Counted from the stretch's first letter, positions 25,535 to 33,948 are shown. The stretch is 38,635 nucleotides of DNA from Candidatus Fermentithermobacillaceae bacterium UBA3907 (GCA_002391545.1 DGFF01000034.1:1-38635); one strand, 5' to 3'. The notes: generated from the sequence alone by a model not told the origin. Numbers and translations: made by a program.

Positions 25535-26101
25535 TCACTCCTCAAATCTTAGTTCCTTTTCAGGTCTGGTCACTGAAGTTACTTTCACCACGCCTGAGTT
25601 GAGATTGAAATGCATGCTCCTTCCATGATTACCACCTGTGTCTTCTCCAACAATCTTGATCCCTTCCATGGCCAAAGCTCCCTTTACTGCCTGCAAGTTT
25701 AACTGCCCTATCTGGCCAAAGGGCGATGATAACCCAGGTATTACGTTGGCTCCGCCTACCAGAATTGCCTGGAGATTGTGTCTCCTACACCCTATCTTAA
25801 TAAGTTCCGATACGAGATGAGGGACTGCAGTACTACCATACTTCCCTGGTTGTTCATTATGTCTTGTCTTACACACAAAACCTGGACCGCTTTCCGAATT
25901 GCCAGAAGCCGCAATATATTCAAAATCTCTAGGCTGAGGTAAAAACACGTGGGAGAGACCACCTGCTCTTTGTTTACAATCCCAAAGAGCTAATCCTATA
26001 CAAGAACCCAGTGAATACGCAACTAGCACTTCGTCTTTGTCTCTAGATACCTTAGTTTCTGCAATCTTCACCGGGGTAATCCGGTAAGTCTCTGAAACCA
26101 T
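25535..26101 (-). CDS. cheD: Chemoreceptor glutamine deamidase CheD
   Basis: CheD deamidates glutamines of chemoreceptors and, in Bacillus and Thermotoga, forms a complex with CheC that tunes CheC activity. The 188-residue protein has the catalytic pair Cys34 in VAYSLGSCIGLALWD and His51 in GGLSHVFLPQP, plus the family tail EDTGGNHGRSMHF. It is slightly longer than usual because of a loop after PQPRDF. GGAGG six bases before the ATG supports the start. It lies 31 bases after cheC and upstream of cheY. Confidence 0.94.
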   Translation of the reverse strand: MVSETYRITPVKIAETKVSRDKDEVLVAYSLGSCIGLALWDCKQRAGGLSHVFLPQPRDFEYIAASGNSESGPGFVCKTRHNEQPGKYGSTAVPHLVSELIKIGCRRHNLQAILVGGANVIPGLSSPFGQIGQLNLQAVKGALAMEGIKIVGEDTGGNHGRSMHFNLNSGVVKVTSVTRPEKELRFEE

Positions 26102-26132
26102 TCATATCCTCCATTCTAAATGGTTCTCCTTG

Positions 26133-26696
26133 TTATCCTGTTCCCTTTCTAGGCAGCAAAACGATTTCAAAAAAAGCATCGCTTTCTGTAAAGCAAAACC
26201 TAACATCTGACGCAAAGACCTTATCGTTGTAAAGGTAGCTTGTAGCTACCGCAGTTTCAAGAATAGCACCTGCCATTTCTCTTATCAGCAAAGGAGGAGA
26301 CGGTCTCAACACCATTTCACTTTTATCGGCAATAGCACCTAAAACAGAACAACCGATTATGTTCGCGATTTCAGAAACGATAGATTCTATAATCTCAAGT
26401 TCGTTTTCCGATTCTACATCTTCAATAAACTGAGGGACCATAGAACGAACTACAGATTCGGCTGAATCTGGCCTAAAAAGTATGATGATTTGGCCCTCCA
26501 TCTGTCCTGTAAAAGATACCCACGAGCTGAGTACTATTTCATCAGGATATCCAGTAAGCAAGGGTATCTCTTCTACTTCCGTAAAATATGCGTTTTCCAA
26601 GTCTATCACGCACTCCATGCCGGTAAGAGCCGAAACAGTATCTCGTGCTCTCTCTACTCCGAGTCTGGCGCAATCCTGGAAAAACTGTATATCCAT
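26133..26696 (-). CDS. cheC: CheC-type CheY-P phosphatase
   Basis: The 187-residue protein is of the CheC/FliY/CheX phosphatase group and is placed next to cheD, as is typical. The second active-site helix is intact (SIVSEIANIIGCSVLGAI, ExxN as Glu109 and Asn112). The first helix, which in canonical CheC reads EIGNIG, is degenerate: it appears as DCARLG, with Glu replaced by Asp8 and Asn by Arg11. It therefore probably has one working site. GAGGAGG seven bases before the ATG is a strong start. It lies between cheA and cheD in the operon. Confidence 0.85.
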   Translation of the reverse strand: MDIQFFQDCARLGVERARDTVSALTGMECVIDLENAYFTEVEEIPLLTGYPDEIVLSSWVSFTGQMEGQIIILFRPDSAESVVRSMVPQFIEDVESENELEIIESIVSEIANIIGCSVLGAIADKSEMVLRPSPPLLIREMAGAILETAVATSYLYNDKVFASDVRFCFTESDAFFEIVLLPRKGTG

Positions 26697-26730
26697 TCAC
26701 GTTCCTCCTCAAACACAAAAGTACTACTTT

Positions 26731-28707
26731 TCACAACAGCCGGTTAACGTCTAATATCAAGGCAGGATCACCATCAGGAAGAATAGTTGCACCGGCAATT
26801 CCCTTAAGTCGAGCCAACATTTTTCCCATGTCTTTCAGTACGATTTCTTCTTCACCGATCAAATCATCAACACCTAGAGCTAGGGCCTCACCATTGCTCC
26901 TCGTAAGAACCGCGTATTGCAAACCATGTTGGTGAGCCCAAGGATCATCGTTTAAAACCCCTTCAAGGGATACAAACGGAAAAATCCTACCCCTTACCAG
27001 CAAAGTAGGCTTACCCTTTATTGTCTGTATGCCATCTTTGCTCACAGTAATTGCCTCCTCCACCGACGATGTAGGTATGGCATATATGCATCCGGAACAT
27101 TCAACTAACAATGCCCTCATGATTGCCAAGGTAAGGGGCAATTTTAATGTGAATGTAGTTCCAACACCCAACCGGCTCCTAACTTCAACGTGGCCATTGA
27201 TTCGCTCTAAGTTAGTTCTTACAACATCCATCCCCACACCTCTGCCTGACACCTGGGTAGCTACTTTCGCAGTGGAAAAACCAGGCATGAAAATCAGCTC
27301 CAAAGCCTCTTTTTCAGAAAGTCTTCCCGCTTCCTCGACACTCACCAGGCCTTTGTTCACTGCAGACCGCTTCAATGCCTCAGGATCCATTCCGGCTCCG
27401 TCATCTGTAATCTCGATTACAACCTGGTTTTCCTCATGCCAGGCAGACAAGATCACCTTTCCACGCTCAGGCTTACCCATATGTCTCCTTTCTTCAGGAG
27501 TTTCAATTCCATGATCTACTGCGTTTCTCAATATGTGAATAAGGGGATCATCAATGACCTCCAAAACTGTTCGATCAAGTTCCGTGTTCTCGCCTCTGAT
27601 TTCTAAATCGATTTGTTTCCCGCATCTGTTCGCAAGATCTCTTATCATTCTGGGAAACTTGCTAAATATGTTCTTTAACGGTAGTAATCTGGCTTTCATG
27701 ATTCCTTCTTGCAGTTCTTGAGACGTCCGCTGCAAGTGAGAAGCCAAGGCCGCCAGCTCGTTTCCTATCACTGCTGTATCCTTGTCCACAAGCAATCTAG
27801 ACGCCAGCTGGGTCAAACGCGTTCTGTCGATCACAAGTTCTCCAATCATGTTCATTAGGAAATCCAAAAGTTCCACATCAACCCTAACTGTACGTCCCAG
27901 GGAAGATGTTTTCACAGTTGCATCTGGAGATTCCCGTCCAGCCTCTGGTGCATTAGTAGGCTTGTAAGGTGTAACAGAAACCTCGATCACATCCCCTACA
28001 GACCCTGCAATCTGTCTCGCCATCTCGCCCCCATCTTCGCACGAGATGTACATTGTGAGCACATCTCCAACATCATCTGACTCCATTTCATCAACAGATG
28101 GCTCTGAAAAAATAACATCAACCGCCTCTGATACAAGGGTAAACACTTGGAAACATCGAACAGACAAAAGATCAGCATCTGGCCTAAATTTAACTACAAC
28201 CTCGTAGACGGGCATATTCTGTGAAAGGTATTCGTCTAGCTTTTGGTTCAGTTCTTCCCCCAAAGTGTGCTTCCCATCAGCAGGTCGAGTTTTAACTTTT
28301 GCAGATTCGGTATGGGGCTCTAAAACAAACCTCTGCATTTCTTTAATGAGATCTTCTGCTGGGGGACTATCCATATGCTCCTCTAAAGAAACCTTCCACA
28401 TCTTTAGCCAGTCAAGCACATGAAACAACGCATCAACCATTTCAGAGGTAAGTTCTTGTTCCCCTGATCGAACTCGTTCCATAATACTTTCCATGGTATG
28501 AGTCACTTCTACCGCGTCGTCAAGCCCCAAGGTAGCGGCTCCGCCTTTTACAGTGTGCATAGCTCTGAAAACTTCTTGGACAAGAGCAGCATCAGGGGAA
28601 CGCTCCAAATCAACCAAATTCCGCTCAGTATCTGCCAAAATCTCATCAAGCTCAATTAGAAAGATCTGAAGATCTTCTTGAAATTCTGCCAAGTCATCTT
28701 TCTTCAT
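26731..28707 (-). CDS. cheA: Chemotaxis histidine kinase CheA
   Basis: CheA autophosphorylates and passes phosphate to CheY and CheB. The 658-residue protein begins with a P1 domain whose phospho-accepting His51 lies in FRAMHTVKGGAATLG. A P2-like region (about 155-250) follows. Then come dimerisation (LLDFLMNMIGELVIDRTRL) and the kinase domain, with LRNAVDHGIETPEER (N box), ITDDGAGMDPE, FMPGFSTA and GRGVGMDVV. The C-terminus is a CheW-like P5 domain (IYAIPTSSVEEAI, LVRGRIFPFVSLE). The ATG follows AGGCG about seven bases upstream. It lies ten bases after cheW and 34 bases before cheC. Confidence 0.97.
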   Translation of the reverse strand: MKKDDLAEFQEDLQIFLIELDEILADTERNLVDLERSPDAALVQEVFRAMHTVKGGAATLGLDDAVEVTHTMESIMERVRSGEQELTSEMVDALFHVLDWLKMWKVSLEEHMDSPPAEDLIKEMQRFVLEPHTESAKVKTRPADGKHTLGEELNQKLDEYLSQNMPVYEVVVKFRPDADLLSVRCFQVFTLVSEAVDVIFSEPSVDEMESDDVGDVLTMYISCEDGGEMARQIAGSVGDVIEVSVTPYKPTNAPEAGRESPDATVKTSSLGRTVRVDVELLDFLMNMIGELVIDRTRLTQLASRLLVDKDTAVIGNELAALASHLQRTSQELQEGIMKARLLPLKNIFSKFPRMIRDLANRCGKQIDLEIRGENTELDRTVLEVIDDPLIHILRNAVDHGIETPEERRHMGKPERGKVILSAWHEENQVVIEITDDGAGMDPEALKRSAVNKGLVSVEEAGRLSEKEALELIFMPGFSTAKVATQVSGRGVGMDVVRTNLERINGHVEVRSRLGVGTTFTLKLPLTLAIMRALLVECSGCIYAIPTSSVEEAITVSKDGIQTIKGKPTLLVRGRIFPFVSLEGVLNDDPWAHQHGLQYAVLTRSNGEALALGVDDLIGEEEIVLKDMGKMLARLKGIAGATILPDGDPALILDVNRLL

Positions 28708-28717
28708 AATGAATCGC

Positions 28718-29233
28718 CTACTTAACTACAGCAGATGCCAAGTCTATTTCCTTAAGAGTCCTGCTCTCGGCATCAGATATTATTTGACTCAGATCCAATA
28801 GCACAATCAAAGAATCATTTATTTTGGCGATACCTGATATGTATCCGACATCATCCCCGGTTATGACCGATGCCGGCGGCTCAATAGAATCCTCAGGAAT
28901 CCTGAGTACAGAATATACCGAATCGACTATCACGCCGATGCTCTCGCCATGAGATTCAGCCAGTACAATCTTTTGTTCATCGTCTCTTTCTTTCTTTTCG
29001 AACCCAAAATGTTTTCTCAAGTCGAGCACAGGAATAACTTTACCTCTCAAATTTATGATGCCTTCAACAAAGTCTGGAGCTCTGGGCACAGGCACAATCT
29101 TCTGAATCGGAATTATTTCCCTCACTTGACTTATATCTACACCATAGGTTTCGCTGCCCAAAGCAAAAGCCACTATCTGTCTTTCGGTACCTTTTTCGCT
29201 ATCTTCTTCATAGAAATACCTGGTTTCTGACAT
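28718..29233 (-). CDS. cheW: Chemotaxis coupling protein CheW
   Basis: CheW links chemoreceptors to CheA. The 171-residue protein shows QIVAFALGSETYGVDISQVREII, VPRAPDFVEGIINLRGKVIPVLDLRK (split across the fold) and IGVIVDSVYSVLRIP. ATG has GGGAGGGG upstream. It is the first gene of the che operon. Its leader carries an 8-base inverted repeat that includes part of this ribosome binding site. Slightly longer than the usual 150-160 residues because of an N-terminal acidic tail (YFYEEDSEKGTER). Confidence 0.95.
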   Translation of the reverse strand: MSETRYFYEEDSEKGTERQIVAFALGSETYGVDISQVREIIPIQKIVPVPRAPDFVEGIINLRGKVIPVLDLRKHFGFEKKERDDEQKIVLAESHGESIGVIVDSVYSVLRIPEDSIEPPASVITGDDVGYISGIAKINDSLIVLLDLSQIISDAESRTLKEIDLASAVVK

Positions 29234-29242
29234 TAGATCCCC

Positions 29243-29292
29243 TCCCGCTCTATGTACTTTATCGAAAGCAAAGCAGGGTAAGTTGAGCGGGA
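29243..29292 (-). promoter_or_regulatory. Inverted repeat that could mask the cheW ribosome binding site
   Basis: TCCCGCTC (29243-29250) and GAGCGGGA (29285-29292) are perfect 8-base arms separated by 34 bases. In minus-strand RNA the arm nearer cheW is GAGCGGGA, which overlaps the GGGAGGGG ribosome binding site. Pairing would hide the start of the whole che operon. The inner loop also contains TTCGATAA (29259-29266), which loosely resembles a sigma-D -10 box. Confidence 0.45.
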
Positions 29293-29333
29293 TAGAATAA
29301 GAAAGTAGGTACGCAATGCGGTTAAGTCCAAGT

Positions 29334-31034
29334 TTATCTGAGGAGCCTATCTATAGTTTCCCATATGTCTTCGGTCTCAAAACCCCGGGACCAAGCAGCT
29401 ACACCTGCCAAATCGTACTTTTTCACCAGTTCTAAGCGCTTGGTCACTGAGGTATCATCTTCAATCCAAACCTTGTGTGTCGCGTTTCCAATTGTCTTTT
29501 CTCCATAGAAAAGCCCTGTCTCAGGGTCATACCATGGAGTCACGCCTTCTCTTGCTAGCCAATCGGATATGGATTTCATACCCAAGGCTTTAGAGGTCAC
29601 TTTAGTCGTGCCATCTTCTTTAGTTTCTGTCCAAAGTCTGGTGTAAAAAGGTATTCCCAGTACCAATTTGCTGTTTGGTACTTCTTCAAGGGTCTTTATT
29701 ATGTTTGATTCAGTCCAAGGTATAGACGATACAGGACCTGGAACCGTTGAACCCTGTGGATATTGGTCATAGGACATAAGCATGACGTAATCAACTACTT
29801 GAGATAACTCGTCTCTTTCCAAAAACAGCGACCAATTGGGACTTTTGGACTTGACTGTAATATCTATAGATACAGTAAGACCCTGTTCGTGTAATAAAGG
29901 AGTCATCTCACGCACAAATTGAGTGAGATAGGGACCATCTTCAAGGTTAACATTTTCAAAATCTATGTTTATGCCGTCCAACTTGTAAATTCTGGAGTGA
30001 ATCAGAATTTGCGAAATGACCTTGTCTCTAAGTTCCGAACTCCTTAGCACCGTGGACGTTATTTCAGGATCAAAGGAATTGGAAAAAAGAGCCCAAACTT
30101 GATATCCCTTTGAATGAGCCCAGTTCACGTACGTTATGTCTGCCCGATTCTCTATTTCGCCTTGATCATCTGCAAGATGAAACCACGTTGGCGAAACCAC
30201 GTTCAAACCTGGCATATCATACAGTTTGCTAGTGTCAGGATTAACGCTGTACACTTGTTCCCACGCCAGCACCACCTTATCTCCTCTAAGAGGCTTAGGA
30301 ACGTAGTCAAGTGGGTCTTCAATTAAAGGCGGTTCTTCTCTCACTTCTCCTAAATGATTGGCAGTTATAAATCCGCATAGCCCATCTTCAGTTTCTACTT
30401 GCACCCAACGTCCTTCTTCCCCGTATATATTTACCTTTTCTCCTTCCATCACCTTTTTCGATCGTAGACCAAAAATAGATGGAGTAGTACGTAAGATAGC
30501 GTCGGAAGTAAGTGTGCTGACTCTAATGAGTCTGTCTAGTCTCTTTATTGTGAACATACCTACCTCTAGGTTCTGCACTGTAGTAACTGGATACAATACC
30601 TCTAAGGTATGGGCCGGCACGTAGGGTTCGTCATTTTCTATAGTAACTGGAAACTGCAATCTAGCAGGATGTTGGTTTACGTAAGCCGTAAGGGAATCTG
30701 TCTTAAGTTTTATTACCTTATCTTTTGTAGTTACTACAATTACACCTGCAGGATCCCAGTGAGCGTGTGGGTCCAGTTTCTCTTGTATGAACTTAAGCGG
30801 CACATAAGGTTCCCCTTCTTTGATTATGGCGGGCGAGTCCTGAATTTCCCCCATATAAGCTAGATAAAGGGCATCTGATTTCAGAGGTCTCAAAGTGCGA
30901 CACGAAAAATATGTGAAAACGCAAATGACAAGGAGGAAAGGTATTAACAGCCATGCCCGCCATGTCGATGAGGTATTACGGCGCTTTCGATCTCCCCTAG
31001 ACGGAATATCGCCGGAGACGTCTGCTTTGGACAT
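29334..31034 (-). CDS. Membrane-anchored GH18-family glycosidase with stalk and SH3 domains
   Basis: The 566-residue protein has a basic tail, one membrane anchor (about residues 25-45, AWLLIPFLLVICVFTYFSC), a copper-amine-oxidase-N-like stalk region (about 65-165, with two EPYVP motifs), an SH3b domain (about 168-230, IYGEEGRWVQVETEDGLCGF) and a GH18 domain (about 255-566). The GH18 catalytic motif is LDGINIDFENV with Glu360 as the acid, followed by VMLMSYDQYPQGS and KLVLGIPFYTRLW. Proteins of this layout (YaaH/SleL-like) cleave peptidoglycan or related glucosamine polymers at the surface; whether it acts in germination cannot be said. The ATG has GGGGA upstream. It lies upstream of cheW on the same strand, 100 bases away. 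Confidence 0.92.
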   Translation of the reverse strand: MSKADVSGDIPSRGDRKRRNTSSTWRAWLLIPFLLVICVFTYFSCRTLRPLKSDALYLAYMGEIQDSPAIIKEGEPYVPLKFIQEKLDPHAHWDPAGVIVVTTKDKVIKLKTDSLTAYVNQHPARLQFPVTIENDEPYVPAHTLEVLYPVTTVQNLEVGMFTIKRLDRLIRVSTLTSDAILRTTPSIFGLRSKKVMEGEKVNIYGEEGRWVQVETEDGLCGFITANHLGEVREEPPLIEDPLDYVPKPLRGDKVVLAWEQVYSVNPDTSKLYDMPGLNVVSPTWFHLADDQGEIENRADITYVNWAHSKGYQVWALFSNSFDPEITSTVLRSSELRDKVISQILIHSRIYKLDGINIDFENVNLEDGPYLTQFVREMTPLLHEQGLTVSIDITVKSKSPNWSLFLERDELSQVVDYVMLMSYDQYPQGSTVPGPVSSIPWTESNIIKTLEEVPNSKLVLGIPFYTRLWTETKEDGTTKVTSKALGMKSISDWLAREGVTPWYDPETGLFYGEKTIGNATHKVWIEDDTSVTKRLELVKKYDLAGVAAWSRGFETEDIWETIDRLLR

Positions 31035-31100
31035 ATTATCATTCCCCTAGAATTGCCAACATATATTGATGCCGCACAAGTAATGTATCCATTATCACAC

Positions 31101-31136
31101 AAAATAGGGATTGAGCCCAAGCCCTATCCCTATTTT
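31101..31136 (-). terminator. Terminator after the M19 dipeptidase gene
   Basis: AAAATAGGGAT (31101-31111) and ATCCCTATTTT (31126-31136) are perfect 11-base arms with a 14-base loop. On the minus strand the stem ends in TATTTTG, giving a U-rich tail. It lies 48 bases after the dipeptidase stop and before the GH18 gene. Confidence 0.75.
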
Positions 31137-31184
31137 CGCTACTTCTATTTAGCCTAGTTCATGCAGGTCGCAATCAGTATTAAC

Positions 31185-32189
31185 CTAACCTAGAACTTCC
31201 TCATACACCCTCAGCCAGTTGCCACCCAGAACTTTCCTAATCTCGTCTTCTTTATAGCCCCGCTTCAATAGTTCTTCTGTAAGTAAAGGCAACTGTGAAA
31301 CATCTTCAAACACCTGAGGCTTTCCAGGGGGAGTTCCAAATCCATCAAAATCGGAACCCAATCCGACATGATCGATACCAGCAATCTCTTTTATGTGATC
31401 TATGTGATCGCAAAGCCTAGAAAGAGAAACGTTGTTTTCGTCGTCATCGACAAAAGCGGGACAATATACAACACCTATTACACCGCCTTTTTCCGCCAAA
31501 GCTTCTATCTGCGCATCGGTTAAGTTGCGCGGATGAGATGCAAGAGCTCTCGCGTTCGAATGAGAAGCTATATAGGGCCTTTCGGCGACTTCGTTTACGC
31601 CCCAAAAACTAGATTCAGAAAGATGCGACACATCTACCAGCATGCCCAACCGTTCCATCTCTTTCACAACTGAAATGCCAAAATCAGTAATGCTAGAACG
31701 ACCATGTTTTTCTCCTACGCCGTCGGCTATGTCGTTTCTTTGATTCCACGTGAGCCCAATGGCCCGTACTCCCAGCCTGTAAAAGGTTCGCAAAACGTGG
31801 AGGCTTCCCTCGATGGCTTCGCCACCTTCTATGCTAAGAAGACCACATACTTTATCCGCGGCTTTGGCCTTCCTTATATCGTCTGCGCAGGTAGCGAGCA
31901 CAAAATCTTCAGACTGATCAACTAAACCGTAAAACACATCTAAAAGCTCTAAACATCGCCTTGCAGAACGAGTCGGTTTATACTGTGGCTCGATATACAA
32001 AGCCATAACTTGGCACGTTACTCCACCTTCTTTAAGTCTTGGAAGGTCTATGTGCCCCGTTTCATTCCATTCAAAAAAGTCACGCTTCTGGGACGGAAAA
32101 TAACCACCTCTGCCAGCGAACGACAGCAGCGTATCACAGTGGCCGTCTATAACTATAGATTCTTTGTGAAGGTTCAAAGCATCTGCCAC
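31185..32189 (-). CDS. M19-family (renal dipeptidase-like) membrane dipeptidase
   Basis: The 334-residue zinc metallopeptidase of family M19 hydrolyses dipeptides, often including D-amino-acid dipeptides. Zinc-binding features are His17 and Asp19 in VIDGHCDTLLSF, the bridging Glu in LLSIEGGEAIEG, and histidines in VDVSHLSESSFWG and IASHSNARAL. A C-terminal HVGLGSDFDGF adds the conserved Asp. No signal peptide is seen, so it is probably cytoplasmic. The start is GTG with GGGGGAA upstream. Its own terminator follows, and the ferredoxin terminator lies upstream, so it is a single-gene unit. Confidence 0.95.
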   Translation of the reverse strand: MADALNLHKESIVIDGHCDTLLSFAGRGGYFPSQKRDFFEWNETGHIDLPRLKEGGVTCQVMALYIEPQYKPTRSARRCLELLDVFYGLVDQSEDFVLATCADDIRKAKAADKVCGLLSIEGGEAIEGSLHVLRTFYRLGVRAIGLTWNQRNDIADGVGEKHGRSSITDFGISVVKEMERLGMLVDVSHLSESSFWGVNEVAERPYIASHSNARALASHPRNLTDAQIEALAEKGGVIGVVYCPAFVDDDENNVSLSRLCDHIDHIKEIAGIDHVGLGSDFDGFGTPPGKPQVFEDVSQLPLLTEELLKRGYKEDEIRKVLGGNWLRVYEEVLG

Positions 32190-32210
32190 AAACGTTCCCC
32201 CTTACTAAAA

Positions 32211-32242
32211 TGCCAGGTTCGCCAACTGACTGAAACCTGGCA
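32211..32242 (-). terminator. Terminator after the ferredoxin gene
   Basis: TGCCAGGTT (32211-32219) pairs with AACCTGGCA (32234-32242). On the minus strand the hairpin is followed by TTTTAGT, 26 bases after the ferredoxin stop. This is a typical rho-independent terminator with a 9-base stem. Confidence 0.75.
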
Positions 32243-32268
32243 ACTTTTGTAACTATCCCTCAATATCT

Positions 32269-32457
32269 TTATTCCTCGATCTCAATAGCCTCGGTAGCAC
32301 AAATTTCTGCAGCTTCTTTTGCACATTCAATGTTGGACTCTGCATTCTCTTTCACTACGGCTTTTCCTTCGTCATTAAGTTCAAACACATCAGGACAAGT
32401 ATCTACACAAAGCCCACACCCAATACAAAGGTCGTGATCTATACGAATCTTTGGCAT
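32269..32457 (-). CDS. Single-cluster 4Fe-4S ferredoxin
   Basis: The 62-residue acidic protein has Cys11, Cys14, Cys17, Cys21, Cys45 and Cys53. The motif CIGCGLCVDTCP plus a late Cys suggests one 4Fe-4S cluster bound by Cys11, Cys14, Cys17 and Cys53. Cys21 and Cys45 sit where a disulfide is found in monocluster ferredoxins such as those of Desulfovibrio and Thermotoga. It would carry low-potential electrons to unknown partners. It has an ATG start, its own promoter-like -10 box and its own terminator, so it is a single-gene unit. Confidence 0.94.
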   Translation of the reverse strand: MPKIRIDHDLCIGCGLCVDTCPDVFELNDEGKAVVKENAESNIECAKEAAEICATEAIEIEE

Positions 32458-32501
32458 TTATCGATCCACCCTTTCTATATTTGAGTATTTTTCACTTCTA
32501 G

Positions 32502-32510
32502 ATTATAACA
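32502..32510 (-). promoter_or_regulatory. Extended -10 promoter of the ferredoxin gene
   Basis: The minus strand reads TGTTATAAT, a TGn extension plus a perfect TATAAT. It lies about 45 bases upstream of the ferredoxin ATG. The -35 region is poor, which extended -10 promoters tolerate. Confidence 0.5.
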
Positions 32511-32543
32511 CACTTCAAATTCTTTTTTTGTTGAAGAAGTCCT

Positions 32544-33242
32544 CTACCTGACTCTGGCCGCATTGAGAGCATCAGCAACTGCCTCAATCCACCTTTGGGA
32601 ACTAATTGTGGCCCCAGAGAAGCCCTCCACTTCAACACTATTTTTATCTACAATCGTTTTTTCTATGTGCTCCTTAGCTTGGAGCACTGGTGTGTGGGGA
32701 TACGTGGCAAAATCGCGAGGTTCGTTGTTCTCGTCAAACTCTAGGAGCCGAACTTTGGTAATCCTATCGTTTTCTATCGTAATAAGAGCTATGCCATACC
32801 CGCCCTCCTTAACACTTGACTTCCCCAGAAAAGTGCCATCGAAGTATTTAGTTTCAACCTCCGGCGTTATCCGAGCTTTTTCTAAAGCGAAAGAAACGGC
32901 CATGATATATTTCTTAGAGGATTCAGTAGCTCCTGTGTATATGTCAACATCAGCGTCTTTTCTACCTACAAATTGCTCTGAAAGTTTTTCATTGGCTGCT
33001 TTAGATTCTTGGTATTCATAAGCCTCAAGGTCTTTCTCTAGCCCGCATATTGTGAACTCAGATAGTTTTACTTCTGCAATCTTGTCGCTTGCAATGGTTA
33101 TTTCTGCTACGGCAAACCCATCCTGATCTGCTGTGGAAATCCCCTTGTATGTACCGTCATTGTAGATCCTGGGACCACAACCTGTAGCAACGAAGATAAG
33201 CAACATGACCAAAACTCCAAGATAACCTGCAGATCGTTTCAT
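32544..33242 (-). CDS. Lipoprotein with two FMN-binding domains
   Basis: The 232-residue protein has a signal peptide ending in a lipobox (VATGC, Cys22), so it should be anchored outside the membrane. Two repeats of about 95 residues follow. Each starts with a DGTYKG or DGTFLG strand and contains an FMN-attachment-type motif: DIYTGAT (100-106) and EGFSGAT (206-212). In FMN_bind domains the final Thr can carry covalent FMN put on by ApbE. The first motif fits the DxxTGAT pattern; the second has Glu for Asp. It probably moves electrons at the cell surface. AGGAGA lies ten bases before the ATG. A promoter and a leader hairpin are upstream. Confidence 0.92.
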   Translation of the reverse strand: MKRSAGYLGVLVMLLIFVATGCGPRIYNDGTYKGISTADQDGFAVAEITIASDKIAEVKLSEFTICGLEKDLEAYEYQESKAANEKLSEQFVGRKDADVDIYTGATESSKKYIMAVSFALEKARITPEVETKYFDGTFLGKSSVKEGGYGIALITIENDRITKVRLLEFDENNEPRDFATYPHTPVLQAKEHIEKTIVDKNSVEVEGFSGATISSQRWIEAVADALNAARVR

Positions 33243-33290
33243 CTGAGTTTCATCTCCTAAATAGTGTCATAGTGTAAGCTGAAAAGTAGC

Positions 33291-33307
33291 ACCTGCTAGA
33301 AGCAGGT
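33291..33307 (-). promoter_or_regulatory. Hairpin at the 5' end of the FMN-lipoprotein transcript
   Basis: ACCTGC-TAGAA-GCAGGT, a 6-base stem and 5-base loop, lies directly after the expected transcription start. No T-run follows, so it more likely stabilises the message than terminates it. Confidence 0.4.
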
Positions 33308-33311
33308 CCAA

Positions 33312-33340
33312 ATTATAGTATGCACCATGATCGTCTGCAA
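33312..33340 (-). promoter_or_regulatory. Promoter of the FMN-lipoprotein gene
   Basis: TTGCAG (33335-33340) and a perfect TATAAT (33312-33317) are 17 bases apart on the minus strand, about 70 bases upstream of the ATG. Confidence 0.6.
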
Positions 33341-33612
33341 AACAACATATTACCAAATCAAATTTAAGAGCAACTTTAAACGTCATCTATTTCTATTTGT
33401 CGAACTTCGCACAAATCCTCTTTTCTGGTCCTTCTGCGTTTCTATTTCCAATGTGGTTTTTACACGCTTTATGAAACTAGTACGGGCATGGTTTGTCGAA
33501 CAGTTTTCATATATCATCAAGGGAATTCACATAATTACCGTAGAAATCATTTTCAATGGCAAAGGGCATGTGCCGCAATATTACTATCAATTGAAAAAAA
33601 GGGGGGACTAAA
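33341..33612. other. Rest of the 370-base gap between two divergent genes; nothing coding seen
   Basis: The gap 33243-33612 holds the FMN-lipoprotein promoter and leader hairpin at its left end and a G-rich ribosome binding site at its right end. Between them I see AT-rich sequence without a convincing RNA gene or repeat. A 94-codon frame at 33327-33611 has an odd Phe/Arg/Ile-rich composition, no ribosome binding site, and overlaps the promoter, so it is not called. Confidence 0.5.
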
Positions 33613-33948
33613 GTGTCACAAGCCCACCAGATACAAAGAATGACCAGAGAGCATTTCCAGGACGGACGACACTTTCTAATTGATTACGAGTTCTGCTCCA
33701 ACGACGATCCCAAAATATGTTCAATTAAGGCAACCTTAATGGAAAAATCTGAAGATGATGTAGCGTACGAAAGGGTATCCTGTGTTGAAATATCCCATCT
33801 CAACTACCAATTAATCGAACGCATATTTTGCCACATAGAAAATGCGGCAGATCCCGTGTTCCCTGTACATATTCCAGACATCATAAAGGATGCGGCTGCC
33901 GAAACCATCTTAGACAGTATCACGTTTAATCCCAGTACTAATCTCTAG
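33613..33948 (+). CDS. Small protein of unknown function (111 aa)
   Basis: The 111-residue product is soluble-looking and mixed alpha/beta: IDYEFCSNDDPKICSIKATL followed by VSCVEISHLNYQLIERIF and a helical end (PVHIPDIIKDAAAETIL). The arrangement is weakly reminiscent of the DUF6514 family, but I am not confident. The GTG start has GGGGGG six bases upstream, a credible ribosome binding site. The gene ends 11 bases inside the convergent NYN-domain gene, so the two transcripts overlap at their 3' ends. Confidence 0.65.
   Translation: MSQAHQIQRMTREHFQDGRHFLIDYEFCSNDDPKICSIKATLMEKSEDDVAYERVSCVEISHLNYQLIERIFCHIENAADPVFPVHIPDIIKDAAAETILDSITFNPSTNL

Noticed and set aside
33327..33611. 94-codon open frame
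   Set aside because: Odd composition, no ribosome binding site, and it overlaps the FMN-lipoprotein promoter.
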